A stretch of 64,000 bases of DNA from Rhizobiaceae bacterium. GTDB lineage: Bacteria > Pseudomonadota > Alphaproteobacteria > Rhizobiales > Rhizobiaceae. The first letter of the stretch is position 1. Every line of letters starts with the position of its first letter. The notes under the pieces are model-generated. The model ran no database searches. It saw nothing but the letters and a program-made list of their open reading frames with translations, and had not been told where the DNA came from. Positions 9,355-17,752 of the stretch are shown one piece after another. The position numbers and the translations under genes are program-made. The stretch spans positions 62,001 through 126,000 of the forward strand of contig JAHBYW010000005.1 in NCBI GenBank assembly GCA_019635755.1, given 5' to 3'.

Positions 9355-9972
9355 TTACGTTTCGGGATGCACTGCGTTCATGAGCGCTTCGATCGACTGC
9401 TCGACGCGCTGCCAGGTCTCCGCCCTGGTCAGGTCGAGACCGGAAAAATCCCCCGCGCTGACCTCTCTCAGCGCAAGGTGATGCACGCCGGCGATGAGAA
9501 GGGCGTTGATGGCCGGCGCATCGACGCCTGTGGCGGGCTGCCCCGCCTGCTTGCGCACCTCAGCGAACCATTGCCGGATCGCCTTGGCGCGCGCCTCCGA
9601 GAGCAGCTTCACCCGCTCGGAATTCTCGATCAGCTCCCACGCGATGACCCGCAGCACCAGCGGATTGGCGCGCAGCGCCCGCAGGTAGCGCTGCAGGAAC
9701 GCCGCCATCACCGGCCCATACGGGCCGGGCGCGACGTCGGTGGGCTCGGTCGGGCCGAGCCACAGCTCGCGCCGCCCGGCAAGCGCCGAGAGGACGCCGT
9801 CCAGCCCGTCGAAGTAGCGGTAGATGAGAACCTTATCCACGCCGGCCCGCGCCGCGACGGCGTTGACGCCCAGCGCCGCGAAACCCTTCTCGGCGATCAG
9901 CGCCAGCGCAGCATCGGCGATGGCCTTCGCGGTCGCTTCGGCGTCACGGGTCTTGGGCGGCTTTGTCACCAT
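9355..9972 (-). CDS. TetR/AcrR-family repressor
   Basis: 205 residues. The N-terminal helix-turn-helix domain spans about residues 12-58 (IADAALALIAEKGFAALGVN, then AARAGVDKVLIYRYFDG), followed by an all-helical ligand/dimer domain. The start codon at 9972 lies inside a block of nested palindromes and about ten bases downstream of a good promoter, so the gene is almost surely autorepressed and its mRNA may have almost no leader. The downstream membrane gene (8580-9320) is the likely target. The ligand is unknown. Confidence 0.92.
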   Translation of the reverse strand: MVTKPPKTRDAEATAKAIADAALALIAEKGFAALGVNAVAARAGVDKVLIYRYFDGLDGVLSALAGRRELWLGPTEPTDVAPGPYGPVMAAFLQRYLRALRANPLVLRVIAWELIENSERVKLLSEARAKAIRQWFAEVRKQAGQPATGVDAPAINALLIAGVHHLALREVSAGDFSGLDLTRAETWQRVEQSIEALMNAVHPET

Positions 9973-10009
9973 GCGGTGACTTATAAGTCACCGATCGGTG
10001 ACAAGTCAA
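9965..10009 (-). promoter_or_regulatory. TetR operator cluster overlapping promoter and start codon
   Basis: Three overlapping inverted repeats share half-sites: GTCACC-atgc-GGTGAC (9965-9980), a perfect 16-base palindrome GTGACTTATAAGTCAC (9976-9991), and a second perfect one GTCACCGATCGGTGAC (9987-10002). A promoter is embedded on the minus strand: TTGACT (10009 to 10004), a 17-base spacer, then TTATAA (9986 to 9981). Predicted transcription begins within about three bases of the ATG. The repressor would block both polymerase and the start codon region. Confidence 0.85.
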
Positions 10010-10030
10010 TGCCCCAGGCGTTGCCCGGCT

Positions 10031-10062
10031 GAAAAAAATCGGGCGGCACTGGGCCGCCCGTT
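10031..10062 (-). terminator. Terminator of the DJ-1/PfpI gene
   Basis: An 8-bp GC stem (cgggcggc / gccgcccg, 10040-10047 and 10053-10060) with a 5-base loop. On the minus strand it is followed by a run of seven T (gattttttt). It lies about 25 bases past the stop of the DJ-1/PfpI gene. Confidence 0.88.
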
Positions 10063-10086
10063 GTTTGGTCTGGATTGCCGCGGCGT

Positions 10087-10710
10087 TCAGGCGGCGCGCT
10101 TGGCGCTGTCCGCCATCAGATGCTGCCCGTGCTTGATCTCGGTGCCCAGCACCTTCAGGCAGTCGCGCATGAAGTTGGACAGGCCCGGCCAGCCCTTGGC
10201 CGAGACCAGGTTGCCGTGGACATGGGAGCCCGTCGGCGCAACGTCGATATAGGTGCCGCCGGCCAGCGTCACTTCCGGCTCGCAATACTGCAGCGCTGCG
10301 ACTTCCTTGCCGCGCACCACGCCGTCGACCGCGATCAGGATCTGCACGCCGTGGCAGATGGTGAAGATCGGCTTGCCGGTCTCGTGGAAGTGCCGCACGA
10401 TCGCCTGCACGCCCTTGTCGATGCGGATGTATTCCGGCCCGCGGCCGCCGGCGCAGTAGACCGCGTCGTAGTCTTCCGGGCGGACCTCGGAGAAGGTCTT
10501 GTTGACGTAGTAGTCGTGGCCCAGCTTCTCGGTATAGGTCTGGTGGCCCTCGAAATCGTGCAGCGACGTCTTGATGACCTCGCCGGCCTTCTTGCCGGGG
10601 CAGACCACATGCACGGTATGGCCGACCGCATGCATCGTCTGTTCGAACACGAAGATCTCGTATTCCTCGCTGAACTCGCCGACGAGCATCAGGATTTTCT
10701 TGCCGGGCAT
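10087..10710 (-). CDS. DJ-1/PfpI-family (class I amidotransferase-like) protein
   Basis: 207 residues with one flavodoxin-like DJ-1 domain. The nucleophile elbow is FTICHGVQIL with Cys119 and His120, and the family acidic residue is probably within GEFSEEYE (11-18). AGGRGPEYIR and PTGSHVHGN complete the site. The family includes intracellular peptidases, glyoxalase/deglycase-type enzymes and chaperones; which applies cannot be told from sequence. The ATG at 10710 has a GGAGG-like site (ggaggag) upstream. A FadR-type palindrome lies 53 bases upstream and a terminator just downstream, so it is a single-gene unit. Confidence 0.88.
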   Translation of the reverse strand: MPGKKILMLVGEFSEEYEIFVFEQTMHAVGHTVHVVCPGKKAGEVIKTSLHDFEGHQTYTEKLGHDYYVNKTFSEVRPEDYDAVYCAGGRGPEYIRIDKGVQAIVRHFHETGKPIFTICHGVQILIAVDGVVRGKEVAALQYCEPEVTLAGGTYIDVAPTGSHVHGNLVSAKGWPGLSNFMRDCLKVLGTEIKHGQHLMADSAKRAA

Positions 10711-10762
10711 CGCTACTCCTCCCTGGATATCTTCGAGGCCGATTGGAAAGAGCGGCATCCTA

Positions 10763-10779
10763 ATCTGGTCGGACCAGTT
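10763..10779. promoter_or_regulatory. FadR/GntR-type operator palindrome
   Basis: The plus strand reads AT-CTGGTC-G-GACCAG-TT, an exact 13-base palindrome around one central base. TGGTCnGACCA is the well-known operator core of FadR-subfamily GntR regulators. It lies 53 bases before the DJ-1/PfpI start codon, where a promoter is expected. No GntR gene is in the window. Confidence 0.5.
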
Positions 10780-10794
10780 TGGGAAGGGGCCGGT

Positions 10795-11580
10795 TCAGCG
10801 CGGTCCAGGCTTTTTTCCCGCGCGCGGCGCGCCGTCGGCCGGCGGCGTCATGCGGGCGTCGATCATGGTGATCTTCTGCCAGATCTTGCGCGACAGATTG
10901 CTGCCCAGTTCCTCGATGTCGTTCACCGCGTCGACGACGACGGCATCGTTCACCGACTGCGCGAAGAGCGCGGCCAGCTTGCCCGAGATCGACAGCATCT
11001 CGGAGCAGTAGTCGAGATAGCGCTCCAGGTCGGCCGCGTTGGTGATGCGCACGGGCGACGACTCGGTCGGGCGGAAGTCGACGTTCAGCACGGCCGGATC
11101 CTTCGTCAGCTGGTGCATGTCGATGACATGGATCAGCGAGCGCAGGCTGTGCAGCTCCTTGAACACGCGCCGCCGCTTGATCCGCTCCTCCGCCCGCACC
11201 AGCGCGACGAAGCCGAGGCCCGCCAGAAGGAAGGTGTTGAGCGAAGCCTCGATGCCCTGCACGAACTCGGAGACGCCGCCGCCGTCGCCCGACAGGCGGT
11301 CGAGCGGCAGCACCGTGCCGACGAACAGGAACATCGCGGCGCCGAGCAGGAAGGCGGCGCCGACCATGATTCTCACCCACCAGATGGGTGCTTCCAGCGC
11401 CTTCGAGGAGCGGGCGAGGTCCCGCGCGAGCGCCACCAGCTCGGTCGACACCCCCCGCAGGCCTGACTCGGGGAAGCGCTGGAAGACGCGCTGCTCGAGC
11501 GTCCGTGCGGTCGCGATGATCAGGTCGGGATCGAGCGTCCGGTAGCGCCGCGACACGGTTTTGCGGGTGTCGGCTGTCAT
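10795..11580 (-). CDS. Unknown two-helix membrane protein
   Basis: 261 residues, no family recognised. Two hydrophobic helices (about 70-90, WWVRIMVGAAFLLGAAMFLF, and 110-128) form a probable hairpin with both long hydrophilic ends in the cytoplasm. Residues 135-245 look alpha-helical and contain ESSPVRITNAADLERYLDYC and KIWQKITMIDARM. The C-terminus is Pro/Lys/Gly rich. It lies six bases downstream of a DUF805 gene on the same strand, so these genes probably form a unit 12313 to 10795. Function is unknown. Confidence 0.75.
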   Translation of the reverse strand: MTADTRKTVSRRYRTLDPDLIIATARTLEQRVFQRFPESGLRGVSTELVALARDLARSSKALEAPIWWVRIMVGAAFLLGAAMFLFVGTVLPLDRLSGDGGGVSEFVQGIEASLNTFLLAGLGFVALVRAEERIKRRRVFKELHSLRSLIHVIDMHQLTKDPAVLNVDFRPTESSPVRITNAADLERYLDYCSEMLSISGKLAALFAQSVNDAVVVDAVNDIEELGSNLSRKIWQKITMIDARMTPPADGAPRAGKKPGPR

Positions 11581-11586
11581 GTCGCG

Positions 11587-11958
11587 TCAGGCGGGCGCGT
11601 TGGTCCGCGCGCCGTACTGGTTCGGCCCGGGATCGCCGGGGAAGAGGCAGAGCGCGATGTAGGCCGCGATCGAGATGACCGGGATGAAGAGCGCGATCGA
11701 GATGATGCCGGGCTTGTTGATGTCATGCAGCCGCTTCACCGTCAGTGCCAGGTAGGACCAGATCGAGGCGAGGAAGACGATGAAGAAGATCATCGCCCAG
11801 GCCTGACCCTGGGAGCTTTCGGGCGTGACGAGGGTGAAGCGGTACAGCACGAAGACCTGGACGACCGCGATCAGCATGCCTGCAAGAAAATAGGCCGCGC
11901 GGCTGACGCGGCCTGAGAAGCGGAAGAACAGCCAGGTCAACTGGCCTCGATCAGGCAA
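11587..11958 (-). CDS. DUF805 membrane protein (first copy)
   Basis: 123 residues. It begins with the DUF805 signature FFRFSGRVSRAAYFLAGML, has three or four membrane helices, a VKRLHDINKPG turn, and ends with the family tail GDPGPNQYG. DUF805 proteins are small inner-membrane proteins of unknown function. It overlaps the second DUF805 gene by eight bases, so the two are paralogues translated together. Confidence 0.85.
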   Translation of the reverse strand: MPDRGQLTWLFFRFSGRVSRAAYFLAGMLIAVVQVFVLYRFTLVTPESSQGQAWAMIFFIVFLASIWSYLALTVKRLHDINKPGIISIALFIPVISIAAYIALCLFPGDPGPNQYGARTNAPA

Positions 11959-12313
11959 GCGGGTCCGGTCCGTACTGGTTCGGGCCGCGCGTGCCTTCCA
12001 GGATGCCCAGTTCGACCAGGATCCAGATGCCGCCGATGAACGGCACCAGCGCGATCAGGCTCCACCAGCCGGACTTGCCGCGATCGTGCCAGCGCTTGGC
12101 GTAGACGGCCAGCGCGCAGTAGATCGAGGCGATCGAGACGATCAGGCCGACGATGCCGAGCTGCCCGCCATTGCCCATGTCTATCTGCGTGCCGAGCAGC
12201 ATGTCGATCAGCATCGCGACGATGCCGACGGCGATGAAAATGCCGATCGCGGCCCAGAATTTGCCGCGGTTGATGCGGCCATCGAAGCTAGTCAGAAGCC
12301 ATTTCCAGTCCAT
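11951..12313 (-). CDS. DUF805 membrane protein (second copy)
   Basis: 120 residues with the DUF805 plan: FDGRINRGKFWAAIGIF at the N-terminus, then membrane helices, AKRWHDRGKSGWW, and the C-terminal GTRGPNQYG. It is the first gene of a three-gene minus-strand unit (DUF805, DUF805, two-helix protein). The two DUF805 copies differ in most positions, so the duplication is old. Function is unknown. Confidence 0.85.
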   Translation of the reverse strand: MDWKWLLTSFDGRINRGKFWAAIGIFIAVGIVAMLIDMLLGTQIDMGNGGQLGIVGLIVSIASIYCALAVYAKRWHDRGKSGWWSLIALVPFIGGIWILVELGILEGTRGPNQYGPDPLA

Positions 12314-12386
12314 GTCACCCCTCCGGTGCTAAACCGGGTCTGCACCCGGCGAGACGTGCGGAAAGTGCGTCCGTTTGCCGCAAAGA

Positions 12387-13241
12387 TCAATCTCTAAGCA
12401 GTTCGTTGATCGAAGTTTTCGACCGGGTTTTTTGGTCCACGCGCTTGACGATGACGGCGCAGTAGAGGCTTGGCCCCGGCTCTCCGCCGGGCAGAGGCTT
12501 GCCCGGAAGCGAGCCCGCCACCACCACCGAATGCGGCGGCACTTCGCCGTAGAAGACCTCGCCGCTGGCGCGGTCGACGATCTTCGTCGACTGGCCGATG
12601 AACACGCCCATGCCGAGCACCGAACCCTCGCGGACGATGCACCCCTCGACCACCTCGGAGCGTGCGCCGATGAAGCAGTTGTCCTCGATGATCGTCGGTC
12701 CGGCCTGCAGCGGCTCCAGCACGCCGCCGATGCCGACGCCGCCGGACAGATGCACGTTCTTGCCGATCTGCGCGCAGGAACCCACCGTCACCCAGGTGTC
12801 GACCATCGTGCCGCTGTCGACATAGGCGCCGACATTGACGAAGGACGGCATCAGGATCGCGTTCGGCGCGATGTAGGCGGACCGCCGGACGATGGCGCTC
12901 GGAACCGCGCGGAATCCGGCCTTCTCGAAATCGACAGCGCTCCAGCCGTCGAACTTGGACGGCACCTTGTCCCACCACGAAGCCGCACCCGGGCCGCCCG
13001 AGATGAGCTCGTTCGGGTTCAGCCGGAACGACAGCAGCACCGCCTTCTTCAGCCACTGGTTCACCGTCCACGCCCCGTCGGCCTGCCGCTCGGCGACGCG
13101 GACCTCGCCGCGGTCGAGCAGCGCCAGCGCGTGCTCGACTGCCTCGCGGACCTCGCCCCGCGTCGCGGGCGACACGCTGGCGGGGTCGCCGAACGCCTTC
13201 TCGATCGTGCGTTCGAGGCTCGACAGGTCGGGCTTCGCCAT
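12387..13241 (-). CDS. dapD: Tetrahydrodipicolinate N-succinyltransferase
   Basis: 284 residues, full length. An N-terminal helical domain is followed by left-handed beta-helix hexapeptide repeats (about 110-240), seen in [40 protein letters not shown] and [16 protein letters not shown]. The enzyme transfers succinyl from succinyl-CoA to tetrahydrodipicolinate in the succinylase branch of lysine/diaminopimelate synthesis. dapE in the same window completes a later step of this branch. The ATG at 13241 gives the usual start. Confidence 0.97.
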   Translation of the reverse strand: MAKPDLSSLERTIEKAFGDPASVSPATRGEVREAVEHALALLDRGEVRVAERQADGAWTVNQWLKKAVLLSFRLNPNELISGGPGAASWWDKVPSKFDGWSAVDFEKAGFRAVPSAIVRRSAYIAPNAILMPSFVNVGAYVDSGTMVDTWVTVGSCAQIGKNVHLSGGVGIGGVLEPLQAGPTIIEDNCFIGARSEVVEGCIVREGSVLGMGVFIGQSTKIVDRASGEVFYGEVPPHSVVVAGSLPGKPLPGGEPGPSLYCAVIVKRVDQKTRSKTSINELLRD

Positions 13242-13392
13242 TCGGGTCTCCGTTACGCGCTGTTAAGGGCTGGGGCCTAGGCTCGGACGCCGCTTGGCCA
13301 AAACGGCGCGGACCCTAAGTCAACGGGTCCGGGGGGTCAATCGCGACAGCGCCACGGGACGGCGCGGACGGACGACTGGGGACACGCGTCGC

Positions 13393-14244
13393 ATGAATCC
13401 GATGGAGAAGGCCGGCTGGTCGCCGCTGCCGCATTCCGACGAGGATCTCGAGCGCGCCGAGAACGCGCCCGACACGCCGCAGACGCGCGCCTCCACCTAC
13501 CGGCTCGCCTGGAACGACGTGGATTTCATGACGCGGCGCGAACTGCGCGCCGTGCGCCTGCAGCTCGAGCTGCTGAAACCGGAGATGATCCTGGCCGAGC
13601 GCGGCATCCGCTCCACCGTCGTGATGTTCGGCGGCGCCCGCATCCCGGAGCCGGGCGGCGACGCCTGGGCCGCCAAGAACGAGACGCAGAAGCGGAATCT
13701 CGAGAAGAACAGCCGCTACTACGAGGAGGCCCGCAAGTTCGCGCGGCTCTGCTCGCAGCAGGCGGCGGCGTCCTACTACCGCGAGTATGTCGTGGTGACC
13801 GGCGGCGGGCCGGGCGTCATGGAAGCCGGCAACCGCGGCGCCGACGACGTCGGCGCGCCGTCGATCGGCCTCAACATCGTGCTTCCCCACGAGCAGGCGC
13901 CGAACGCCTTCGTGTCACCCGAGCTCTGCTTCAACTTCCACTACTTCGCCATCCGCAAGATGCATTTCATCATGCGCGCCAAGGCCGTCGCCGTCTTCCC
14001 CGGCGGCTTCGGCACGATGGACGAGTTCTTCGAGACGCTGACGCTGATCCAGACCGGCCGCATGGAGCGCATCCCGATCGTGCTGTTCGGCCGCGAGTTC
14101 TGGGACCGCGCCATCGACCTCGACTACCTCGCCGAGCAGGGCACCATCACGCCGGGCGACCAGGACCTGATCGACCTCGTCGAGACGGCCGACGAGGCGT
14201 GGGAGATCATCCGGGGTTTCTACGGCCTGCAGCCGCCCGAATGA
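13393..14244 (+). CDS. LOG-family Rossmann-fold protein
   Basis: 283 residues. The lysine-decarboxylase-like (LOG, TIGR00730) motifs are present: VVTGGGPGVMEAGNRGA (135-150) and FPGGFGTMDEFFE (202-214). LOG enzymes remove ribose 5-phosphate from nucleoside monophosphates such as cytokinin precursors, and others act as nucleotide hydrolases; the substrate is not clear here. The N-terminal 60 residues are an extension beyond the core fold. The ATG at 13393 was chosen because residues upstream are Arg/Gly-rich and not family-like. It converges on the next gene with a 16-base gap. Confidence 0.85.
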   Translation: MNPMEKAGWSPLPHSDEDLERAENAPDTPQTRASTYRLAWNDVDFMTRRELRAVRLQLELLKPEMILAERGIRSTVVMFGGARIPEPGGDAWAAKNETQKRNLEKNSRYYEEARKFARLCSQQAAASYYREYVVVTGGGPGVMEAGNRGADDVGAPSIGLNIVLPHEQAPNAFVSPELCFNFHYFAIRKMHFIMRAKAVAVFPGGFGTMDEFFETLTLIQTGRMERIPIVLFGREFWDRAIDLDYLAEQGTITPGDQDLIDLVETADEAWEIIRGFYGLQPPE

Positions 14245-14260
14245 CGCCCGGCCCGGCCGC

Positions 14261-14872
14261 TCAGCGTACCGTGAATTCCTGCTTCTCGATCTCCAGCCGC
14301 ACGATCCAGCCCTTCTCGTCCTCGGTCCGGTCCATGGAGAACAGCTTCAGGTCGGCGCCGATGCTGCTCAGCCGGAAACCGTCCGGCTCGCCCGGAAAGG
14401 TCCAGGCGTGCTGCTCGGGATGGAACACCAGCATCTCGTCGAACACGCCGTCGCTGCCCGGCATGTAGGCGACCATCTGGCCGAGCGTGCCGCTCCGGAA
14501 ATAGTCGAGATCGGTCCAGTAGAGCGCCGGCCGGCCCACGATGTCGAGCTCCAGCGCCACCGCTAGGTACCGCGAGTCGTGCTTCACGAACGGGTTGTCG
14601 AGCGAAACCTTCCGCGGTGCCACAGCGGCCTCCAGCTGCCGCCTGATCCGGCCGTCCGCGTCGGTCGTCAGCGTCGCGCCGGCGCCGGGCGCGCGGGCGT
14701 TCGCCTCGCTGCCGACCACCAGGCGCACCGGCAGGTTGGCGCGCGGCGCGCCGCTCTCGTCGACGATCCGCACCTCGATATCGATCGGCTCGGGATCGGC
14801 CGCGGCGGTGCATCCGACGCCCGCCATCACCGCCGCCATCACCCCCGCGATCCTACGCGTCATAGCCTTCAT
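14261..14872 (-). CDS. Secreted protein of unknown function
   Basis: 203 residues. The first 25 are a signal peptide (MTRRIAGVMAAVMAGVGCTA) that may be a lipoprotein signal: Cys21 follows GVG, a weak lipobox. The mature part has a beta-sandwich look (EVRIVDESGAPRANLPVRLV), as in carboxypeptidase-regulatory or CnaB-like modules with the TDADGRIRRQL turn. It overlaps the upstream gene by 20 bases, so the two are an operon. I do not recognise a family. Confidence 0.7.
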   Translation of the reverse strand: MKAMTRRIAGVMAAVMAGVGCTAAADPEPIDIEVRIVDESGAPRANLPVRLVVGSEANARAPGAGATLTTDADGRIRRQLEAAVAPRKVSLDNPFVKHDSRYLAVALELDIVGRPALYWTDLDYFRSGTLGQMVAYMPGSDGVFDEMLVFHPEQHAWTFPGEPDGFRLSSIGADLKLFSMDRTEDEKGWIVRLEIEKQEFTVR

Positions 14873-15800
14873 GATGCTCCATCCTCACCCCCTCGATCGC
14901 CGCGATCGTGCGCGCCGCCCGCGCGACCTCGGCCGAAGGATAGCACGCCCGCGCCGACCAGGAACCGACCGCGATCTCCGCATAGCCGCCGCCCTTCGCC
15001 GGCTTGATCTCGATGTGCGAGGCCGCGACCGTCGCGCCGAAGTCGAAGGCGGCGCTCGTCCATCGCGTCGACAGGCACCAGATCGCGTCGCGCCGGCTGG
15101 ACCAGAGCGCGAAGCCCGTCGGCGGGATCGTCGCCGCGAGCTCGGCCGGCGTGTCGAGGAGCTCCGGCCGGTACAGCGCATGATGCACGGCGCGGCGCGC
15201 CGCCCTGTCGTCGTGCATCTGCTCGAGGTCGAGGCGGAACGTCTCGGTCGCGTCCCGCCGCGCCGCGTAGCGCGCCAGCGCTGCCGACCGCTGCCGCCAC
15301 GCATCGAGATAGGGCAGGGCGGCCCGCGCCTCGCTCCACGAATGCCAGATCATCGCGATGGACCTGCCGCCGTCCTCGGGCCGCTCGCCGCCGAACACCG
15401 ACACGCTGAGGGTGGTGTCGCCGCGCCGCCATTCGGCGGTCTCCGTCACCATCGACCAGGCGCCGGCGGCCTCCGGATAGGCGCCGACGCGATCCGGGCG
15501 ACCGAGCGTCGCGGCAAGCCTCTCGACCACCGCGCCCGCCGCCTCGTCGCGCGCGTCGATCAGGTAGGTCGCGGTCAGGACCGGCCGGTCGCCCGACGGC
15601 GCGGTCAGCGACGCCGACAGCGTCCTGAACCCGAAGCGGGCGTCGCAGCGGAACACCGCCTGGTTCGCGGCGGGATACGGCACGGCGAGCCGCGTCAGTC
15701 CGGGCAGCGCCGTCGCCGCGCCGAGCGTCGTGCCCCACGCCACGAGCACGTCGCCGATGCGGAACCCCGTGCCCAGTTCGGCCTCGGTCGCCGGATCCAT
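14853..15800 (-). CDS. Unknown cytoplasmic protein
   Basis: About 315 residues, no signal peptide or membrane segment, no family recognised. It is rich in Ala and Arg with many Trp residues. The start at 15800 (MDPATEAELGTGFRIGDVLV) is preferred to one five codons upstream (MRRSS). Codon use is typical of the region, so it is a real gene. It overlaps the secreted-protein gene downstream by 20 bases. A pairing of a cytoplasmic and an exported protein is all that can be said. Confidence 0.65.
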   Translation of the reverse strand: MDPATEAELGTGFRIGDVLVAWGTTLGAATALPGLTRLAVPYPAANQAVFRCDARFGFRTLSASLTAPSGDRPVLTATYLIDARDEAAGAVVERLAATLGRPDRVGAYPEAAGAWSMVTETAEWRRGDTTLSVSVFGGERPEDGGRSIAMIWHSWSEARAALPYLDAWRQRSAALARYAARRDATETFRLDLEQMHDDRAARRAVHHALYRPELLDTPAELAATIPPTGFALWSSRRDAIWCLSTRWTSAAFDFGATVAASHIEIKPAKGGGYAEIAVGSWSARACYPSAEVARAARTIAAIEGVRMEHHEGYDA

Positions 15801-15878
15801 GCTGGAACGTCTCACCCCCGGTCCCGTTGTTCGTCGCGCGGGCGCGCCGGGCGCCCGCTTCAGACCAGGGAGCGTAGC

Positions 15879-16055
15879 ATGACGTCCAGGGCCCGCAGCA
15901 ACGCCGACGTCGACGACGGCACGGCCGCCCGCCGGCGCGAGGCGGAGCGCCGCGCCGCGGAAACCGCCGCGGAGCGCACCGACGAGACGGTCGAGCAGGA
16001 GACCGAGGATGCCTTCGAGGACGCCGAGGAGCTGCCGCAGGAAGACGCCCGCTGA
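15879..16055 (+). CDS. Small acidic helical protein
   Basis: 58 residues: an Arg/Ala/Glu-rich first half and a strongly acidic second half (EQETEDAFEDAEELPQEDAR). GGGAG lies a few bases before the ATG at 15879. There is no signal peptide; a solvent-exposed helix is likely. It ends six bases from the convergent DUF817 gene. Short proteins of this composition are common in Rhizobiales, but their role is unknown. Confidence 0.55.
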   Translation: MTSRARSNADVDDGTAARRREAERRAAETAAERTDETVEQETEDAFEDAEELPQEDAR

Positions 16056-16061
16056 CGCGGC

Positions 16062-16916
16062 TCAGGCGTCCGGCGCCTTCGGCCGGTTGACCAGCGTCAC
16101 CAGCACGAACGAGATGATCATCAGGAGGTACCAGGCGCCGAGCTTCTGGATCGACACCGGCGTCCAGGTCTCGCCCTGTCCCGGGTAGATCCAGGCGCGC
16201 GACCATGTGCCGATGTTCTCCGCGAACCAGATGAACAGCGCCACCAGCAGGAAGCCGAGCAGCAGCGGCATGCGGTGGCGGAAGCGGAAGACGCGGTAAT
16301 GCACGGTCGTGCGCAGGAAAAGCACCGCCGTCGCCGCGAACAGCGCAAGCCGGATGTCGACGGTGAAATGGTGGGCGAAGAAGTTCACATAGATCGCGAC
16401 CGCCAGCGCGACTGTCGTCCACAGCGGCGGATAGCCGGTGTAGCGCATGTCGAAGATGCGGCTGATGCGCGCGAGGTAGGACCCGACCGAGGCATACATG
16501 AAGCCGGAGAACAGCGGCACGGCGGCGATGCGGAAGAAACTCTCCTCCGGATAGATCCACGAGCCGGCCGACGTCTTGAACACCTCCATCGCCGTGCCGA
16601 CGACGTGGAAGATCAGGATCACCTTCGCCTCCGCCTGCGTCTCCAGCCGCGCCGCCAGCATCAGCAGCTGGATCGACAGCGCGGCCAGGAACAGGACGTC
16701 GTAGCGGCTGATCGGCATGCCGTCCGGCCACAGGACCTTCGTCGCGATGATCAGCGCCAGCATGGCGCCGCCGAACAGACAGGCCCAGGCCTGTTTCAGC
16801 CCGAACACCAGGAACTCCACCGCCGCGCCGGAGAGACCGTGCGCCGGGAGCCGGTCGAGCAGCTGCCGCGCCGCCGCGTCGATGCGCGCCTCGACCGATG
16901 TGAACCGGTTGCTCAA
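16062..16916 (-). CDS. DUF817 integral membrane protein
   Basis: 284 residues with about eight hydrophobic helices. Motifs such as FGLKQAWACLFGG, AGSWIYPEESFFRI, IFLWFAENIGTWSRAW-like text and SWIYP/AWIYP pairs match the DUF817 family (YoaT-like). The start is TTG at 16916: it overlaps the stop of the nucleotidase gene (TTGA), and the first internal ATG would remove the first helix. Translation is therefore coupled to the upstream gene. Function is unknown. Confidence 0.78.
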   Translation of the reverse strand: MSNRFTSVEARIDAAARQLLDRLPAHGLSGAAVEFLVFGLKQAWACLFGGAMLALIIATKVLWPDGMPISRYDVLFLAALSIQLLMLAARLETQAEAKVILIFHVVGTAMEVFKTSAGSWIYPEESFFRIAAVPLFSGFMYASVGSYLARISRIFDMRYTGYPPLWTTVALAVAIYVNFFAHHFTVDIRLALFAATAVLFLRTTVHYRVFRFRHRMPLLLGFLLVALFIWFAENIGTWSRAWIYPGQGETWTPVSIQKLGAWYLLMIISFVLVTLVNRPKAPDA

Positions 16917-17638
16917 GCGGCGGGCGCCCCGGGCACGGCCGTGCCGGCGAGCGTGCCGAGGAAGCCGGCGAGGTCGTCGGTGACGTAGTCGACGTCGTCC
17001 TCGTTGGCCGGGTCGCGCTCCCAGATCTCCGCGAAGGTCGGCTCGAAATTGCGCGGCACCACCAGCACCGTCGTCATGCCGAGCGCCTTCGGCACCGCGA
17101 GATTGCGGGCCAGGTCCTCGAACATCACCGCGTTCGGTCCGGCGATCCGGTGCAGCGCCACGAACTTGTCGTAGCTCTGCCGCGCCGGCTTCGGCGTCAG
17201 GTCGGCGGCGACGATGTCGAAGATGTCGTCGAAATGGTCGAGGATGCCGAGCTGCCGCGCGGCGCGTTCGGCGTGTCCGCGGTCGCCATTGGTGAAGATG
17301 AACTTGCGGCCGGGCAGGGCGCGGATGGCGGTGCCCAGCGCCGGGTCCGGCGCCAGCCAGCTGTAGTCGATGTCGTGCACCCTGCGCAGGAAGTCGTCCG
17401 GGTCGATCCCGTGCCGCGCCATCAGGCCGGACAGCGTCGTGCCGTATTCCAGGTAGAGCTCCTTCTGCAGCTTGCGCGCCTCCTCGCGCGGCAGCGACAG
17501 GAGTTCCGACACATAGGACGTCATCTTCACGTCGATCTGCGAGAACAGGTTCGAGTGGTGCGGGTAGAGCGTGTTGTCGAGGTCGAACACCCAGTCGGTG
17601 ATCCGGGCGAAGCGGGCGGGGTCTGGCGTCTCGGTCAT
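16913..17638 (-). CDS. HAD-family pyrimidine 5'-nucleotidase
   Basis: 241 residues. HAD motif I is FDLDNTLYPH (Asp19 nucleophile, Asp21 acid), motif II FIFTNGDRGH, motif III Lys near KPARQSYDKF, and motif IV FEDLARNLAVPK. The pattern fits the TIGR01993 group (yeast SDT1/PHM8-like), which dephosphorylates pyrimidine monophosphates. It is the first gene of a two-gene unit with the DUF817 protein. The ATG at 17638 has no rival in frame. Confidence 0.88.
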   Translation of the reverse strand: MTETPDPARFARITDWVFDLDNTLYPHHSNLFSQIDVKMTSYVSELLSLPREEARKLQKELYLEYGTTLSGLMARHGIDPDDFLRRVHDIDYSWLAPDPALGTAIRALPGRKFIFTNGDRGHAERAARQLGILDHFDDIFDIVAADLTPKPARQSYDKFVALHRIAGPNAVMFEDLARNLAVPKALGMTTVLVVPRNFEPTFAEIWERDPANEDDVDYVTDDLAGFLGTLAGTAVPGAPAA

Positions 17639-17752
17639 GTCGGCATTCTGGATAGGGCGGATCGCACAAGCGCGATCCGTGTGGCGAAATCATGCGCGGC
17701 GGCTGCCCCGGCGAGAAACGGCCAACCGCGGCGCATGTCAATGAGGGCGCTC

